This document shows positions 28,001 through 36,595 of a stretch of 42,377 nucleotides of DNA, piece after piece. The position numbers and the translations under genes were made by a program. The notes beneath the pieces were generated by a model. It saw only the letters and a list, made by a program, of their open reading frames with translations, did not search any database and had not been told where the DNA came from. The stretch comes from an uncultured Verrucomicrobia subdivision 3 bacterium (lineage in GTDB: Bacteria; Verrucomicrobiota; Verrucomicrobiia; Limisphaerales; UBA11358): the NCBI GenBank assembly GCA_903872345.1, contig CAIQKM010000175.1:1-42377 (forward strand), in the 5' to 3' direction. The first letter of the stretch is position 1. Each line of letters starts with the position of its first letter.

Positions 28001-29257
28001 TCAGCGTTTTTGGGAAGAGCGCAGTATCAGCCAGCGCAAAATATTGCGGTTCATCTTGCCATCGGCATGCACGGCGTAAAAACTGGCATGTGCCCGGGAT
28101 TCGTCATCAAAGCGGTCGCCGGCATCAAAGGTGTCCGCCAGCGAAACCAAGCCGACCGGGGCGGCCAGCCAGAGTTGTTCAAACTCCGTTTCCAATTGGG
28201 CCGCCTGTTCCCGGGCTAACGGCCGGTTGCCCACCCAGGAAAAATCGCCTTTCCAGATGCTCCATAATTGCGGCCACCGGCGGGCCAGGCCGGTGAAGCC
28301 ATTCAGTTCGGAATAAGGCATTTCCCGCAGGGATTTTTGCCCCACCACGGCGGTGGGAATCACGGCGCGTTTGGGCTCGAAAAGCGGCCGCCCGGAGCCG
28401 CGGTTTTTAAGCCAGGCGAGGAGCACCAACGGGCTGGTCAAAATCGCCGCGGCGAAAGCCAGGACCCGTCCCGACCAGGGACTGCTCCGGTCAAACCCGT
28501 GTTCGCCGCGCAAATTGCTCAGCAGAAAAGCGTCAGTCACTTCGACAAACGAGCCGTTTTCATGGTTCAGCAGGCCGTCCGCCCAGGCCAGCGACGATTT
28601 GATATGGGTCAGCGCGCCCACATATGTCGAAGGGCCAATCCAACTGGAACTGACCTCCGCATTGTGATCCACCATTGCCGAGTTTTCCACGAACGCATTG
28701 GGGCCGACCGTGGCTCCGCCCCGGACCCAGACGTTTTCGCCCAGCCAGCAGGGGGCCAGGAGGCGGGCGGTGGCATCCACCCGGCAGCGCAGGCCGGTCC
28801 AGACACCGGGGGAAATTTCCTTGGCTCCGACGCGATGCCCTCCGGCCTTGGGCAGCCAGGCGCCCAAGACCGAATAAAAGGTGGCGTAACTCGCAAACAA
28901 CGGCCGGTCCGGCAGGTTGGGCAGATGGTCGGCGACCACGATGTCGTCCGGGGCCGGCAACCAGCCGGCGGCGTCTGTTTGCAGTTCCTTGCGCGCTTCG
29001 GCCACGGTCAGTTCCCGCGGTCCGGCGATGAGTTCGATCTTCAAACCCCAGCGTTCCCCATGGCCGACGGTGGCCCGCACCTGATCCGGCCGGTCGGAGA
29101 CCAGAATGACCACTTCCTTGGCTCCCCGGTCGGCTAAATAAGTCAACCAGTGAGATATCAGGGTCGGTCCCAGGAGGCGCACCAATGCCAGCGGACTCTT
29201 CCGGGCCAGGAAGGCGACTTCCGGCCGGCGGTCGGGGCAGATTACAACAGCTTTCAT
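28001..29257 (-). CDS. NDP-sugar-transferase-like / beta-helix / sugar-transferase-like fusion, probably a pseudoenzyme
   Basis: 418 residues in three parts. Residues 1-115 look like a nucleotidyltransferase (KAVVICPDRR, GPTLISHWLTYLADRGAKEVVIL), but the GG-x-GTR loop and the PK motif are missing. Residues 145-235 are a left-handed beta-helix of hexapeptide repeats. After a membrane helix (264-283) the rest follows the bacterial sugar-transferase pattern, with WPQLWSIWKGDFSWVGNRP, but the catalytic Asp-Glu seen as SLDELPQFW in the next gene is replaced by LARRWPQLW. So both catalytic halves have lost their key residues. It may act as a scaffold or regulator of the active enzyme. I start at ATG 29257, four bases into the sugar-transferase gene. 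Confidence 0.7.
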   Translation of the reverse strand: MKAVVICPDRRPEVAFLARKSPLALVRLLGPTLISHWLTYLADRGAKEVVILVSDRPDQVRATVGHGERWGLKIELIAGPRELTVAEARKELQTDAAGWLPAPDDIVVADHLPNLPDRPLFASYATFYSVLGAWLPKAGGHRVGAKEISPGVWTGLRCRVDATARLLAPCWLGENVWVRGGATVGPNAFVENSAMVDHNAEVSSSWIGPSTYVGALTHIKSSLAWADGLLNHENGSFVEVTDAFLLSNLRGEHGFDRSSPWSGRVLAFAAAILTSPLVLLAWLKNRGSGRPLFEPKRAVIPTAVVGQKSLREMPYSELNGFTGLARRWPQLWSIWKGDFSWVGNRPLAREQAAQLETEFEQLWLAAPVGLVSLADTFDAGDRFDDESRAHASFYAVHADGKMNRNILRWLILRSSQKR

Positions 29258-30006
29258 GCGCCTTTGCCAAACAAAATGGCCGGGATGGTTTTCAACAGCA
29301 GCAAGACATCCTTCCACAGGGACTGGCTTTCAATGTAGCGGACATCCAGGTCCACCTGTTCCTCAAAATCAATCGAATTGCGGTCGCCAATCTCAAACAG
29401 TCCCCCTTCGCGTTCCCCCACCTGCCAGAGACAGGTGATGCCCGGTTTCACGTTGAACCGGCGCCGGTGGCGCTGCTCGTAAAGTTCCACCTCGCGTTTC
29501 ACCGGGGGGCGGGGGCCGACGATGGACATTTCGCCCTTTAACACGTTCCAAAACTGCGGCAGTTCATCCAGCGACGATTTGCGGATGATTTTGCCGATTT
29601 TGGTGATGCGCGGGTCATCCTTCATTTTGAAGGTGATCCCTTCCTTCTTTTCGTTTTTGGAAAGCAAATCCTTCAGCCGGGCCTCCGCATCCACGCACAT
29701 GGAACGGAATTTCAGCATGCCAAACTCGCGGCCATAAAGGCCATACCGGGTCTGGCGGAAAAAAATGGGGCCGCCGTCCAGCTTCACCGCGATGGCAATG
29801 CCCAGAAAGACCGGCGCCAGGCAAATGATGGCAATCAGGCTGACCAGAATGTCGAAGATGCGCTTGATGAAATGGGCGAAGCTCGTGACGAAGTTCCAGG
29901 CGAGCCGTTTCCATTTGACATAGAAATTCAGCCGCGCCCGGCCCCAGGGGGTCTGGGCGGCCAGCAGACGGTCGGCCATCCGTTCAAGAATTTCCGTTTC
30001 GGTCAT
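29254..30006 (-). CDS. Polyprenyl-phosphate sugar-1-phosphate transferase
   Basis: 250 residues. A membrane anchor KRIFDILVSLIAIICLAPVFLGIAIAV is split here as the helix at about 48-75 (FDILVSLIAII), followed by GGPIFFRQTRYGL and MLKFRSM, then SSLDELPQFWNVLKGEMSIVGPRP with the catalytic Asp147-Glu148 pair and the PGITCLWQV block. It transfers a sugar phosphate from a nucleotide-sugar to undecaprenyl phosphate, starting the repeat unit. All motifs are intact. 15 bases separate it from the kinase-like gene upstream. Confidence 0.9.
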   Translation of the reverse strand: MTETEILERMADRLLAAQTPWGRARLNFYVKWKRLAWNFVTSFAHFIKRIFDILVSLIAIICLAPVFLGIAIAVKLDGGPIFFRQTRYGLYGREFGMLKFRSMCVDAEARLKDLLSKNEKKEGITFKMKDDPRITKIGKIIRKSSLDELPQFWNVLKGEMSIVGPRPPVKREVELYEQRHRRRFNVKPGITCLWQVGEREGGLFEIGDRNSIDFEEQVDLDVRYIESQSLWKDVLLLLKTIPAILFGKGA

Positions 30007-30021
30007 GTTGACAAATTCAGT

Positions 30022-30642
30022 TCAAGGCTGCGCGGTCAGGGCTTGTAATTCAAGCAGCAAATGTTCCCGCCACCCGTTTTCCGGCGGCGAGGACAGCACC
30101 CGGCGGGCGGTGCTTCTTTGCGGTTCCACGAACTGTTCGTGCATGGGTTCCACCTCTTCATAAAACTGGCGGCGCACCGATTCCAGGCTGCGACCGCGTT
30201 CGCGCAAATCCCGCTCCGCCCGGCGCGCAAACCGCAGTTCCGGGCTGCACTCCACAAAAATGCTGGTGGCAAACCGCCGCCTCAGCCACTCCGGATGCAG
30301 CAGCCAGAGGCCGTCCCAGATCACGAGCGGCACCGGGGCAAACCGCCGGGATACGGCCTGACGCGTGTGGGTCGCAAAATCATAAACCGGCAAATCGACC
30401 GCGCCGCCCGCCGCCATATTATCCATTGCCGTCCGCAGGACATCCCAATCAATTGCCGCCGGGTCGTCAAAATTAACCAGCTCGCGTTGCGCGGGCGGCA
30501 GGGCCGACAGGTCGCGGTAAAAATCATCCAGGCTGATGCGCGCGGCCCGGGGCGCCAGGGCGTCGGTCAGGCTCTCGGCCAGCCAGGTCTTGCCCGACCC
30601 GCTGCCGCCCACAACCGCCACATGGAGGGGAGCCTTCATCAT
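30022..30642 (-). CDS. Uridine-kinase-like P-loop kinase
   Basis: 206 residues. P-loop GGSGSGKT (12-19), then SLDDFYRD, DDPAAIDWD, and IWDGLWLL, the pattern of uridine kinases and related phosphoribulokinase-like enzymes. It may phosphorylate uridine or another small molecule, feeding UTP for UDP-sugars, or a sugar in the pathway. Start is ATG 30642, overlapping the GT4 stop by four bases; a second ATG sits one codon later. Confidence 0.75.
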   Translation of the reverse strand: MMKAPLHVAVVGGSGSGKTWLAESLTDALAPRAARISLDDFYRDLSALPPAQRELVNFDDPAAIDWDVLRTAMDNMAAGGAVDLPVYDFATHTRQAVSRRFAPVPLVIWDGLWLLHPEWLRRRFATSIFVECSPELRFARRAERDLRERGRSLESVRRQFYEEVEPMHEQFVEPQRSTARRVLSSPPENGWREHLLLELQALTAQP

Positions 30643-31829
30643 TTCCGTTTTTCCGCAATCACCCGCGTGAACATATTTTCCAGATCACCGATGTACGTGT
30701 CAAAATCATAACGCTCGCTGACCAGTTTCAGCCCGGCCTCCCCCAACTGGCGGGCCAGGGGCTTGTTTTGCAAAAGCTGGTCAACCCGGGCGGCAAAGGC
30801 GGCGCGGTCCATCCAAGGCACCAGATACCCGTTTTGTCCGTCGAGCAGCCAGTCCTTGATGCCGCCGGCGTCAAAGGCAATCACCGGCAGGGCGTAGCGC
30901 ATCACTTCCAGGCCGATGGTGGCGATGGGTTCGGGCCAAAGCGAGCTTAATGCCACCACACTGCATTCCCGGTAATAATTCTTCAACTCTTCCTGCGGGA
31001 TGAATCCCTTAAAAGTGACGCGATCGGCCAGGCCGAGTTTCTTTGACAGTTCCTCGCAATAGGCCTTGTGATTGCCGTCACCCAGGATGACGCATTCAAA
31101 TTTGGTTTTGACCCGGGCCAGGGCTTCCAGCAGCACATCCACGCCCTTGCCGCGAATGATTTGTCCGGCATAAATGATCAGGTTGCGGTCGCTGAAACTG
31201 CTGCGCAGATTGGGGTCGCCCATGCGCGGAACGGGCGCGTGGATCTCGATCCGCGCGGTGTCAAAGCCGTTCTTCAGCAGTTCGTCGCGCATGTAGGTGG
31301 TGACCACCACCATGCGGTCAAACCGGCGGTTCAGGGCGATTTCCCGTTTCTTTTCCGAGTAACTCACCCATTTGACCGGCAGCAGACCGCCGGGGTTTTT
31401 TACGATCGTGGCCAGGCAGGGAAAGATGCAGTAAGGCGACGCCGCACGGGTGCAGATTTTGCGGGTGAAATAATTATATTTATAACTCCGCATGCAATAG
31501 ATGTCGTGGTCATGCACCATCCGCAACAGCGGAATGCCGCTTTCCACGAGTGTTTGAATGACTGAAAGGTCCGCCATTTTATGCACGTAAACGGCGTCCG
31601 GAGAAAAATCAGCGAGGGCTTTTTTGACAATGGCCTCGTTGTCTGCCGGGTTGAGGGCGGCGCGAAAGGGGAACGTCGCCTGCCAGCCCGGCTCGTTTTT
31701 GCCGGTGGATGGTCCGTGCAGAATGCCGATGGCATGGCCGCGCTTGCCCAGCTCGGTGGCGGTGATGTGGGCGTTGGCCTCGGCGCCGGCGAGCGCGCCA
31801 AACCGTTCGTGAACGTATAACAGTTTCAT
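30639..31829 (-). CDS. GT4-family glycosyltransferase with a Cys cluster
   Basis: 396 residues. Starts MKLLYVHERFGALAGAE. A Cys-rich stretch (IYCMRSYKYNYF, then KICTRAASPYCIFPC) sits where many GT4 enzymes have such a cluster. C-terminal half has IYAGQIIRGKGVD and the E-x7-E motif EPIATIGLE. GT-B fold, NDP-sugar donor. I start at ATG 31829, which overlaps the stop of the large kinase by four bases; the frame is open to 31865 inside that kinase. Confidence 0.85.
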   Translation of the reverse strand: MKLLYVHERFGALAGAEANAHITATELGKRGHAIGILHGPSTGKNEPGWQATFPFRAALNPADNEAIVKKALADFSPDAVYVHKMADLSVIQTLVESGIPLLRMVHDHDIYCMRSYKYNYFTRKICTRAASPYCIFPCLATIVKNPGGLLPVKWVSYSEKKREIALNRRFDRMVVVTTYMRDELLKNGFDTARIEIHAPVPRMGDPNLRSSFSDRNLIIYAGQIIRGKGVDVLLEALARVKTKFECVILGDGNHKAYCEELSKKLGLADRVTFKGFIPQEELKNYYRECSVVALSSLWPEPIATIGLEVMRYALPVIAFDAGGIKDWLLDGQNGYLVPWMDRAAFAARVDQLLQNKPLARQLGEAGLKLVSERYDFDTYIGDLENMFTRVIAEKRK

Positions 31830-34800
31830 ATCTGGGGCAGGTTTTGTGCCTGTTTGGTGATCCAATTTTCCAATGCCTTGATGGTGGGGGTGATGGCCAT
31901 CAGCAGTTTTTCAATCGCCGGTTTGGCGGTGGTGGCTTCCTCCTTGGCGGCCGCCTCTTCCACGGCCAGCGAGGATTGGGCCAGGATTTCCATGCCAAAA
32001 GAGGCGGCGACCCCTTTGAGCGAATGGGCATGCCGTTGCAACTCCGCCCATTTTTGATCGGCGCACAACTGTTCCAGTTCGGCCATCCGCGCGGGCAATT
32101 CGTCGGCAAATTCCTTGGTCATTTCCATCACCGCCTGGGGGTCCAGGTCGCGGCAGAGTTCCTCCAGCCGGTTGGTCACCAGCAGGGCGCCCTGGTTCCC
32201 GCCGCCGGCCACCGGGCGGGCGGGCACGGCCCGGAGGGTGTCTTCAAGCTGTTGCGACGTGAACGGTTTGGTCAGATAATCATCCATCCCGGCGGCGAGA
32301 CAGCGCTCGCGTTCCCCGATGAGGGCGTTGGCGGTCAGGGCCACAATCCGGGTCCGGCGCGGGCGTTTTAATTCCGTCTCCAACTGGCGGATGGCGGCCG
32401 TGGCGCCATAGCCGTCGAGCTCGGGCATGTTGCAATCCATCAAAATAATGTCGTATTCCTTGGCCTGGCAGTGGCGGACCGCTTCGCCACCATGGACGGC
32501 CACGTCCGGGCGGACACCCAGTCCTTCCAGCATGAGTTGGCACAGTTTGCGGTTGATGGGGTGATCTTCCGCCAGCAGCACCCGCAAATGGCTCAGGGAT
32601 ACCCGGTCGGCTCCGCGCACTCCCCGTTTGAAAAAATTTGTTTCCGGCCGGCGGGCGCCATCGGGCTGGCCCTCAATCATGCCCACGAGGCCGTCAAAAA
32701 GCTGGGATTGTTTCACCGGCTTGAGCAGGACGTTTCCAAACCACTCAAATTCCTGCTCCTCCCGCGCCACCGCCAGCGTCGGGTTGGAAAGCAACACGCC
32801 ATGAACCTGGCCGCGCCAGGGTTCCAGCGCCCGCCGCAGCGGTTCGCCGCCCAAGGCCACCAGTTCGTCGTCGCAAATCGCCACGGGAGTCTCGCCGCTG
32901 GCCACCGCCTCGCGGACCTGGTTGATAAATTCCTCCGGCGTGCCGGCCGTGGTGCAGGCCACCCCCCAGCTCTGCAACTGTTCGGCCAGGGATTCGCGGA
33001 CGCTCGCCTGGGTCGAGCCCACCGCCACGCGGGCAAAAACCAGGCCGGGATGGCTCAAGGCCATGACCGGCTGCGGGGGCACGCCGAAAGGCAGTTCGCA
33101 CCAGAAGGTGGAACCCCGACCGGGTTCGCTGCGCACGCCGATGCGGCCGCCCATGAGTTCGACCAGGCGCCGGCAGATGGCCAGCCCCAAGCCGGTGCCG
33201 CTGAAGCGGCGGGTGGCGGAGGTGTCGGCCTGGACGAAGGGCTGGAACAGCTTGTCAATCTGCTCGGCCGACAGGCCGATGCCGGTGTCGCTGACTTCCA
33301 GCCGGAGCAGGAGCTTGTCCGCCTGGCGGCCGACGGAGCGGACGCGGATGACCACCTCGCCCCGGTTGGTAAATTTGATGCCGTTGCTCACCAAGTTGAG
33401 GAGCACCTGGCGGAGGCGCAGCGGATCGCCGGTGAGGCGGTGGGGAACCTCCCGGTGAACGATGGCGGCCAAACCAAGCCGCTTGCCCGGTTCCCGTAAC
33501 GAGGCGATTTCGAGCACGGCGTCCGCGACGGAACGGAGGGAGAAGTCCTCGCTGACGATGGTGAGTTTGCCGGCCTCGATTTTGGAGAAGTCGAGGACGT
33601 CATCAATGACGTGGAGGAGGGCGTTGGCGCTCTGGGAGGTGGCCTCGGCGAACTCGCGCTGGCGGGGATTGAGGGAGGTTTGGAGGAGCAGTTCGGTCAT
33701 GCCAAGCACGCCGTTCATGGGGGTGCGCAGCTCATGGCTCATGGTGGCAAGAAACTCGCTCTTGGCCCGGTTGGAGGCCTCCGCCAGTTCCTTGGCCTCC
33801 CGCAGCCGCCGCTCCACTTCCTTCCGCGTCGTGATGTCGAGATAAATGCCGCGCGCGCGCAACGGCTGGCCGGAATCGGCGCGTTCGGTGACCCGTCCTT
33901 TAACCAACACCCAGATCCAGTGGCCCGCCTGGTGCTGCCGCCGGAATTCGGCTTCGTAGTCGCTTTTCTTCTCGTCGAGACGGGCTTGCAAGATGGCGTT
34001 GACTTCTGCCTGATCGTCGGGATGACTGAACCGGTTCCACGACTGGAAACCGGGTTGGACCTGATCCGGCGCATAACCCAGCATCGCCGTCCAGCGTTCA
34101 TCGAAACTGACTTCGCCAGAGACCAGATCCCAATCCCAGGTGCCCAGATCGGTGGCGGCAATTGCCATTTGAAGTTTTTGTTCCGAGGTGCGCAGGGCGC
34201 GGGTCCGTTCGCCGACCTCCTGTTCGAGCAGGGACTGGCGGCGGCAGGCAAAGCGCACGAAGAAAGCCATGACGGCCGTCAGCAGGATGCCGCCGAGCGA
34301 GGTGGTGAAGCCCAGCCGCGCCAGCGGCGTGCCGTGAAATCCCTGGCTGGGATGGACGATGACCGCCCAGGTCCGTCCATAGGCAAAAATCGGAAAAACA
34401 TCCAGCAGCTCGGAGCTGCTGCCATTCATCAAATCAAACGACCGCCAGCTCGCCATGGTTTGAGCTTGCGACTGCTGCACGAGAGGGGTCGGGGTGGTGG
34501 TCGACAAATCAACGAGGTCAACGGACAGATCGGATTCGCCATGAACCTGCCGGGCCATGGCCGTATGCAGGGTGGCGGGCAGATTCAGGACGGCCACCGT
34601 AAAACCGCGTAACGACTCATTGGCCGTGTCGGCATTCGTAAACACGGGGTTGAAAACCAGAATACCCGCCGATTTGGCCGCCGAATTGGTTGCCTGGATC
34701 AGTTGCAAGGCACTGGTGCCGGTGGCCAGCCGGGTGGTGGCGGCCTTTTGCATGGCCAGTTGCCGGATGGATTCGGAGCCCAGATCAAATCCCAGCGCCG

Positions 34801-36595
34801 TGGCATTGCCATTCAGCGGTGTGACTTGTTCAACGGGGTAATAACTGGGTCGGCCGGCGGCGGGAATGCGCCGGCCTAGGGCGTCGATTTCAAAAATGGT
34901 ATAGCCCGGAAAGTCCGGCCGGTGCCCGGCGCTTTCATAGGCGGACTTGTCCTTATCCTGGACCACGGGAATCCACTCAAACGCCTGCACAGTGGAATGG
35001 CGGGTCATCGGCCCGGCGATGGTTTCAAATTCGGTGCGGTCAATCCGGGGGGTGTTCTGGAAAATGCGGGAGATGGTGAACAGGCTATCGTTGACGTCCG
35101 TAATGGCCTCGCGAAAGATCTGGACATGAGTCTGGGCAATTTGCCGGAAACTGTCGCGGCGCTCCCTTTCCTGGATTTCATCGGATAACAGGGCGAAGGC
35201 GGCCGTCAAGGCCAGTCCGGCGCCAATCGTCCAGACGATTTCAAATTGGTCCCAGGCGGGCGAGCGGCTGGCGGGCAGTCGGTCGCGAAATTCGAGGAGG
35301 GCGGTGCCGCCGATGAGAATCAGCCCCAAGGCCAGGGTGAAAAGGATGGGGATGAACCGGTGGTTCAGGATGCGGAGTTGCCACTGGTCCGCCATGATGT
35401 CCATCCCGACGACGAGCTGGACCTGCCCGCTTTGCGGGTCAATTACCGGCGCAAAACCCGAGACAAACATGCCGTACTCATCCCGGTAGGGGCCGACGGT
35501 AATGGGCTGGGCACTGTCAAAGATATGGCGCAGTCCGTCCGGTGGCTGCTCATAAATCGTGCCGGGCGGGGAGGCAAGCGTGTCATGCACATCCAAATTT
35601 TCCGGACCGAATTGCAGCCGGTCTCCCCGTAATTGCACGCTGTAGAGGCAGCGGTGATGGATGGCCCGCCCATAGGCGATCATCTGCTCGCGAATGCGCA
35701 TGTACGGTGTATTGGTGCGGTCCGCCAGGGTGAATTTCAGGCCTTTGATCAGATCCGGATCAATGGAGGCGGCGATTTGAACGGATTGCTGGAGCAACTG
35801 CTCGTGCATGTAGCGTTCCCGGTTCTGTGCCCGCCAGTTGGTCGCCCGCCAGCCTCCCGCCAGAATCAGCAGCAGCAGCGCGGGAACAAACCACACCCAA
35901 CTGTGGTTGAAATGGGGCGGGCGCACCTGGTTGCTTTGAAAATGAACCAACAGCGCCGCGGCCACCATCCACAAAAACACCACCAAAAAAAAGGCGGCCG
36001 GAATTCCCGCCGCAATGGGTGGCGCCGCCGGATGCATAGCCCCGGCAGTTGAAACCGTTTTGCCGGGAGCGGCCAGCAGTCCGATCCCGAATAGCGCCCA
36101 AGCCACCGCGCCCAGCCGCAACGACCGGCTGGGCCGGCTACGGTTCACCCGGGCCATCCGCCAGAAAGCCGCAGCCATGAGCAGAGCTCCGAAAAAGCCG
36201 GTCCAACGATTGGCCAAGGCCAGCCAGTCCGCCGGGCTGAGCCAGAGCAGGCCCGCAGGCAGAGCTGGTAAAATGACATAAACCCACCTCCCGGGAGTCC
36301 GCCACCCGGTGGGGCGCAGGCCCTGGCGGCCAAATTCCAGCAGGCACAGAAAGGAGGCCGCCTGCAAAATGGCGCTGACCGTTCCCAGTCCAACGTTTTC
36401 CGGGTAATTCAAGGCCAGGAGGTCCAAGGCGGATTTGCCGGCGAACAGCGCGCCAAACCCGGTCAGCCATTGCCATGGCCAGCGGGTTTGCAGAAAACGG
36501 AACGCGTTGGCCAGGACCGCCAGGACCACGCAGGCCAGCACGCCCGACATGAGCATGAAGTCGAGTTGGTGCTGGAGCAAATCCAACGTCATCAT
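31826..36595 (-). CDS. Giant membrane hybrid histidine kinase with CHASE, PAS, two receivers and HPt
   Basis: 1,589 residues. About eight membrane helices (18-248), an external segment (about 255-405, Cache-like by length and place), a helix (413-433), another (452-470), a CHASE domain (about 480-755, FEWIPVV), a helix (762-782), a PAS domain (808-925), HisKA with SHELRTP (His954), HATPase (NLVSNGIKF, DTGIGL, SGTGLGL), a degenerate receiver (about 1187-1305) with no acidic pocket, an active receiver (Asp1387 in LMDCNMP) and HPt (His1524 in HSLKG). It can therefore run His-Asp-His on one chain and pass phosphate to another receiver. CHASE domains bind small ligands outside. Its core is nearly identical in DNA to the next kinase. 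Its start overlaps that gene by four bases (ATGA). Confidence 0.9.
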   Translation of the reverse strand: MMTLDLLQHQLDFMLMSGVLACVVLAVLANAFRFLQTRWPWQWLTGFGALFAGKSALDLLALNYPENVGLGTVSAILQAASFLCLLEFGRQGLRPTGWRTPGRWVYVILPALPAGLLWLSPADWLALANRWTGFFGALLMAAAFWRMARVNRSRPSRSLRLGAVAWALFGIGLLAAPGKTVSTAGAMHPAAPPIAAGIPAAFFLVVFLWMVAAALLVHFQSNQVRPPHFNHSWVWFVPALLLLILAGGWRATNWRAQNRERYMHEQLLQQSVQIAASIDPDLIKGLKFTLADRTNTPYMRIREQMIAYGRAIHHRCLYSVQLRGDRLQFGPENLDVHDTLASPPGTIYEQPPDGLRHIFDSAQPITVGPYRDEYGMFVSGFAPVIDPQSGQVQLVVGMDIMADQWQLRILNHRFIPILFTLALGLILIGGTALLEFRDRLPASRSPAWDQFEIVWTIGAGLALTAAFALLSDEIQERERRDSFRQIAQTHVQIFREAITDVNDSLFTISRIFQNTPRIDRTEFETIAGPMTRHSTVQAFEWIPVVQDKDKSAYESAGHRPDFPGYTIFEIDALGRRIPAAGRPSYYPVEQVTPLNGNATALGFDLGSESIRQLAMQKAATTRLATGTSALQLIQATNSAAKSAGILVFNPVFTNADTANESLRGFTVAVLNLPATLHTAMARQVHGESDLSVDLVDLSTTTPTPLVQQSQAQTMASWRSFDLMNGSSSELLDVFPIFAYGRTWAVIVHPSQGFHGTPLARLGFTTSLGGILLTAVMAFFVRFACRRQSLLEQEVGERTRALRTSEQKLQMAIAATDLGTWDWDLVSGEVSFDERWTAMLGYAPDQVQPGFQSWNRFSHPDDQAEVNAILQARLDEKKSDYEAEFRRQHQAGHWIWVLVKGRVTERADSGQPLRARGIYLDITTRKEVERRLREAKELAEASNRAKSEFLATMSHELRTPMNGVLGMTELLLQTSLNPRQREFAEATSQSANALLHVIDDVLDFSKIEAGKLTIVSEDFSLRSVADAVLEIASLREPGKRLGLAAIVHREVPHRLTGDPLRLRQVLLNLVSNGIKFTNRGEVVIRVRSVGRQADKLLLRLEVSDTGIGLSAEQIDKLFQPFVQADTSATRRFSGTGLGLAICRRLVELMGGRIGVRSEPGRGSTFWCELPFGVPPQPVMALSHPGLVFARVAVGSTQASVRESLAEQLQSWGVACTTAGTPEEFINQVREAVASGETPVAICDDELVALGGEPLRRALEPWRGQVHGVLLSNPTLAVAREEQEFEWFGNVLLKPVKQSQLFDGLVGMIEGQPDGARRPETNFFKRGVRGADRVSLSHLRVLLAEDHPINRKLCQLMLEGLGVRPDVAVHGGEAVRHCQAKEYDIILMDCNMPELDGYGATAAIRQLETELKRPRRTRIVALTANALIGERERCLAAGMDDYLTKPFTSQQLEDTLRAVPARPVAGGGNQGALLVTNRLEELCRDLDPQAVMEMTKEFADELPARMAELEQLCADQKWAELQRHAHSLKGVAASFGMEILAQSSLAVEEAAAKEEATTAKPAIEKLLMAITPTIKALENWITKQAQNLPQI
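32265..33839 (-). repeat. Kinase-core duplication, copy A
   Basis: Matches 37019-38593 with a constant offset of 4,754 bases and no net gap, from the end of the PAS domain to the C-terminal receiver. Identical runs include 33534-33643 (110 bases) and 33645-33748 (104 bases). Confidence 0.85.
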
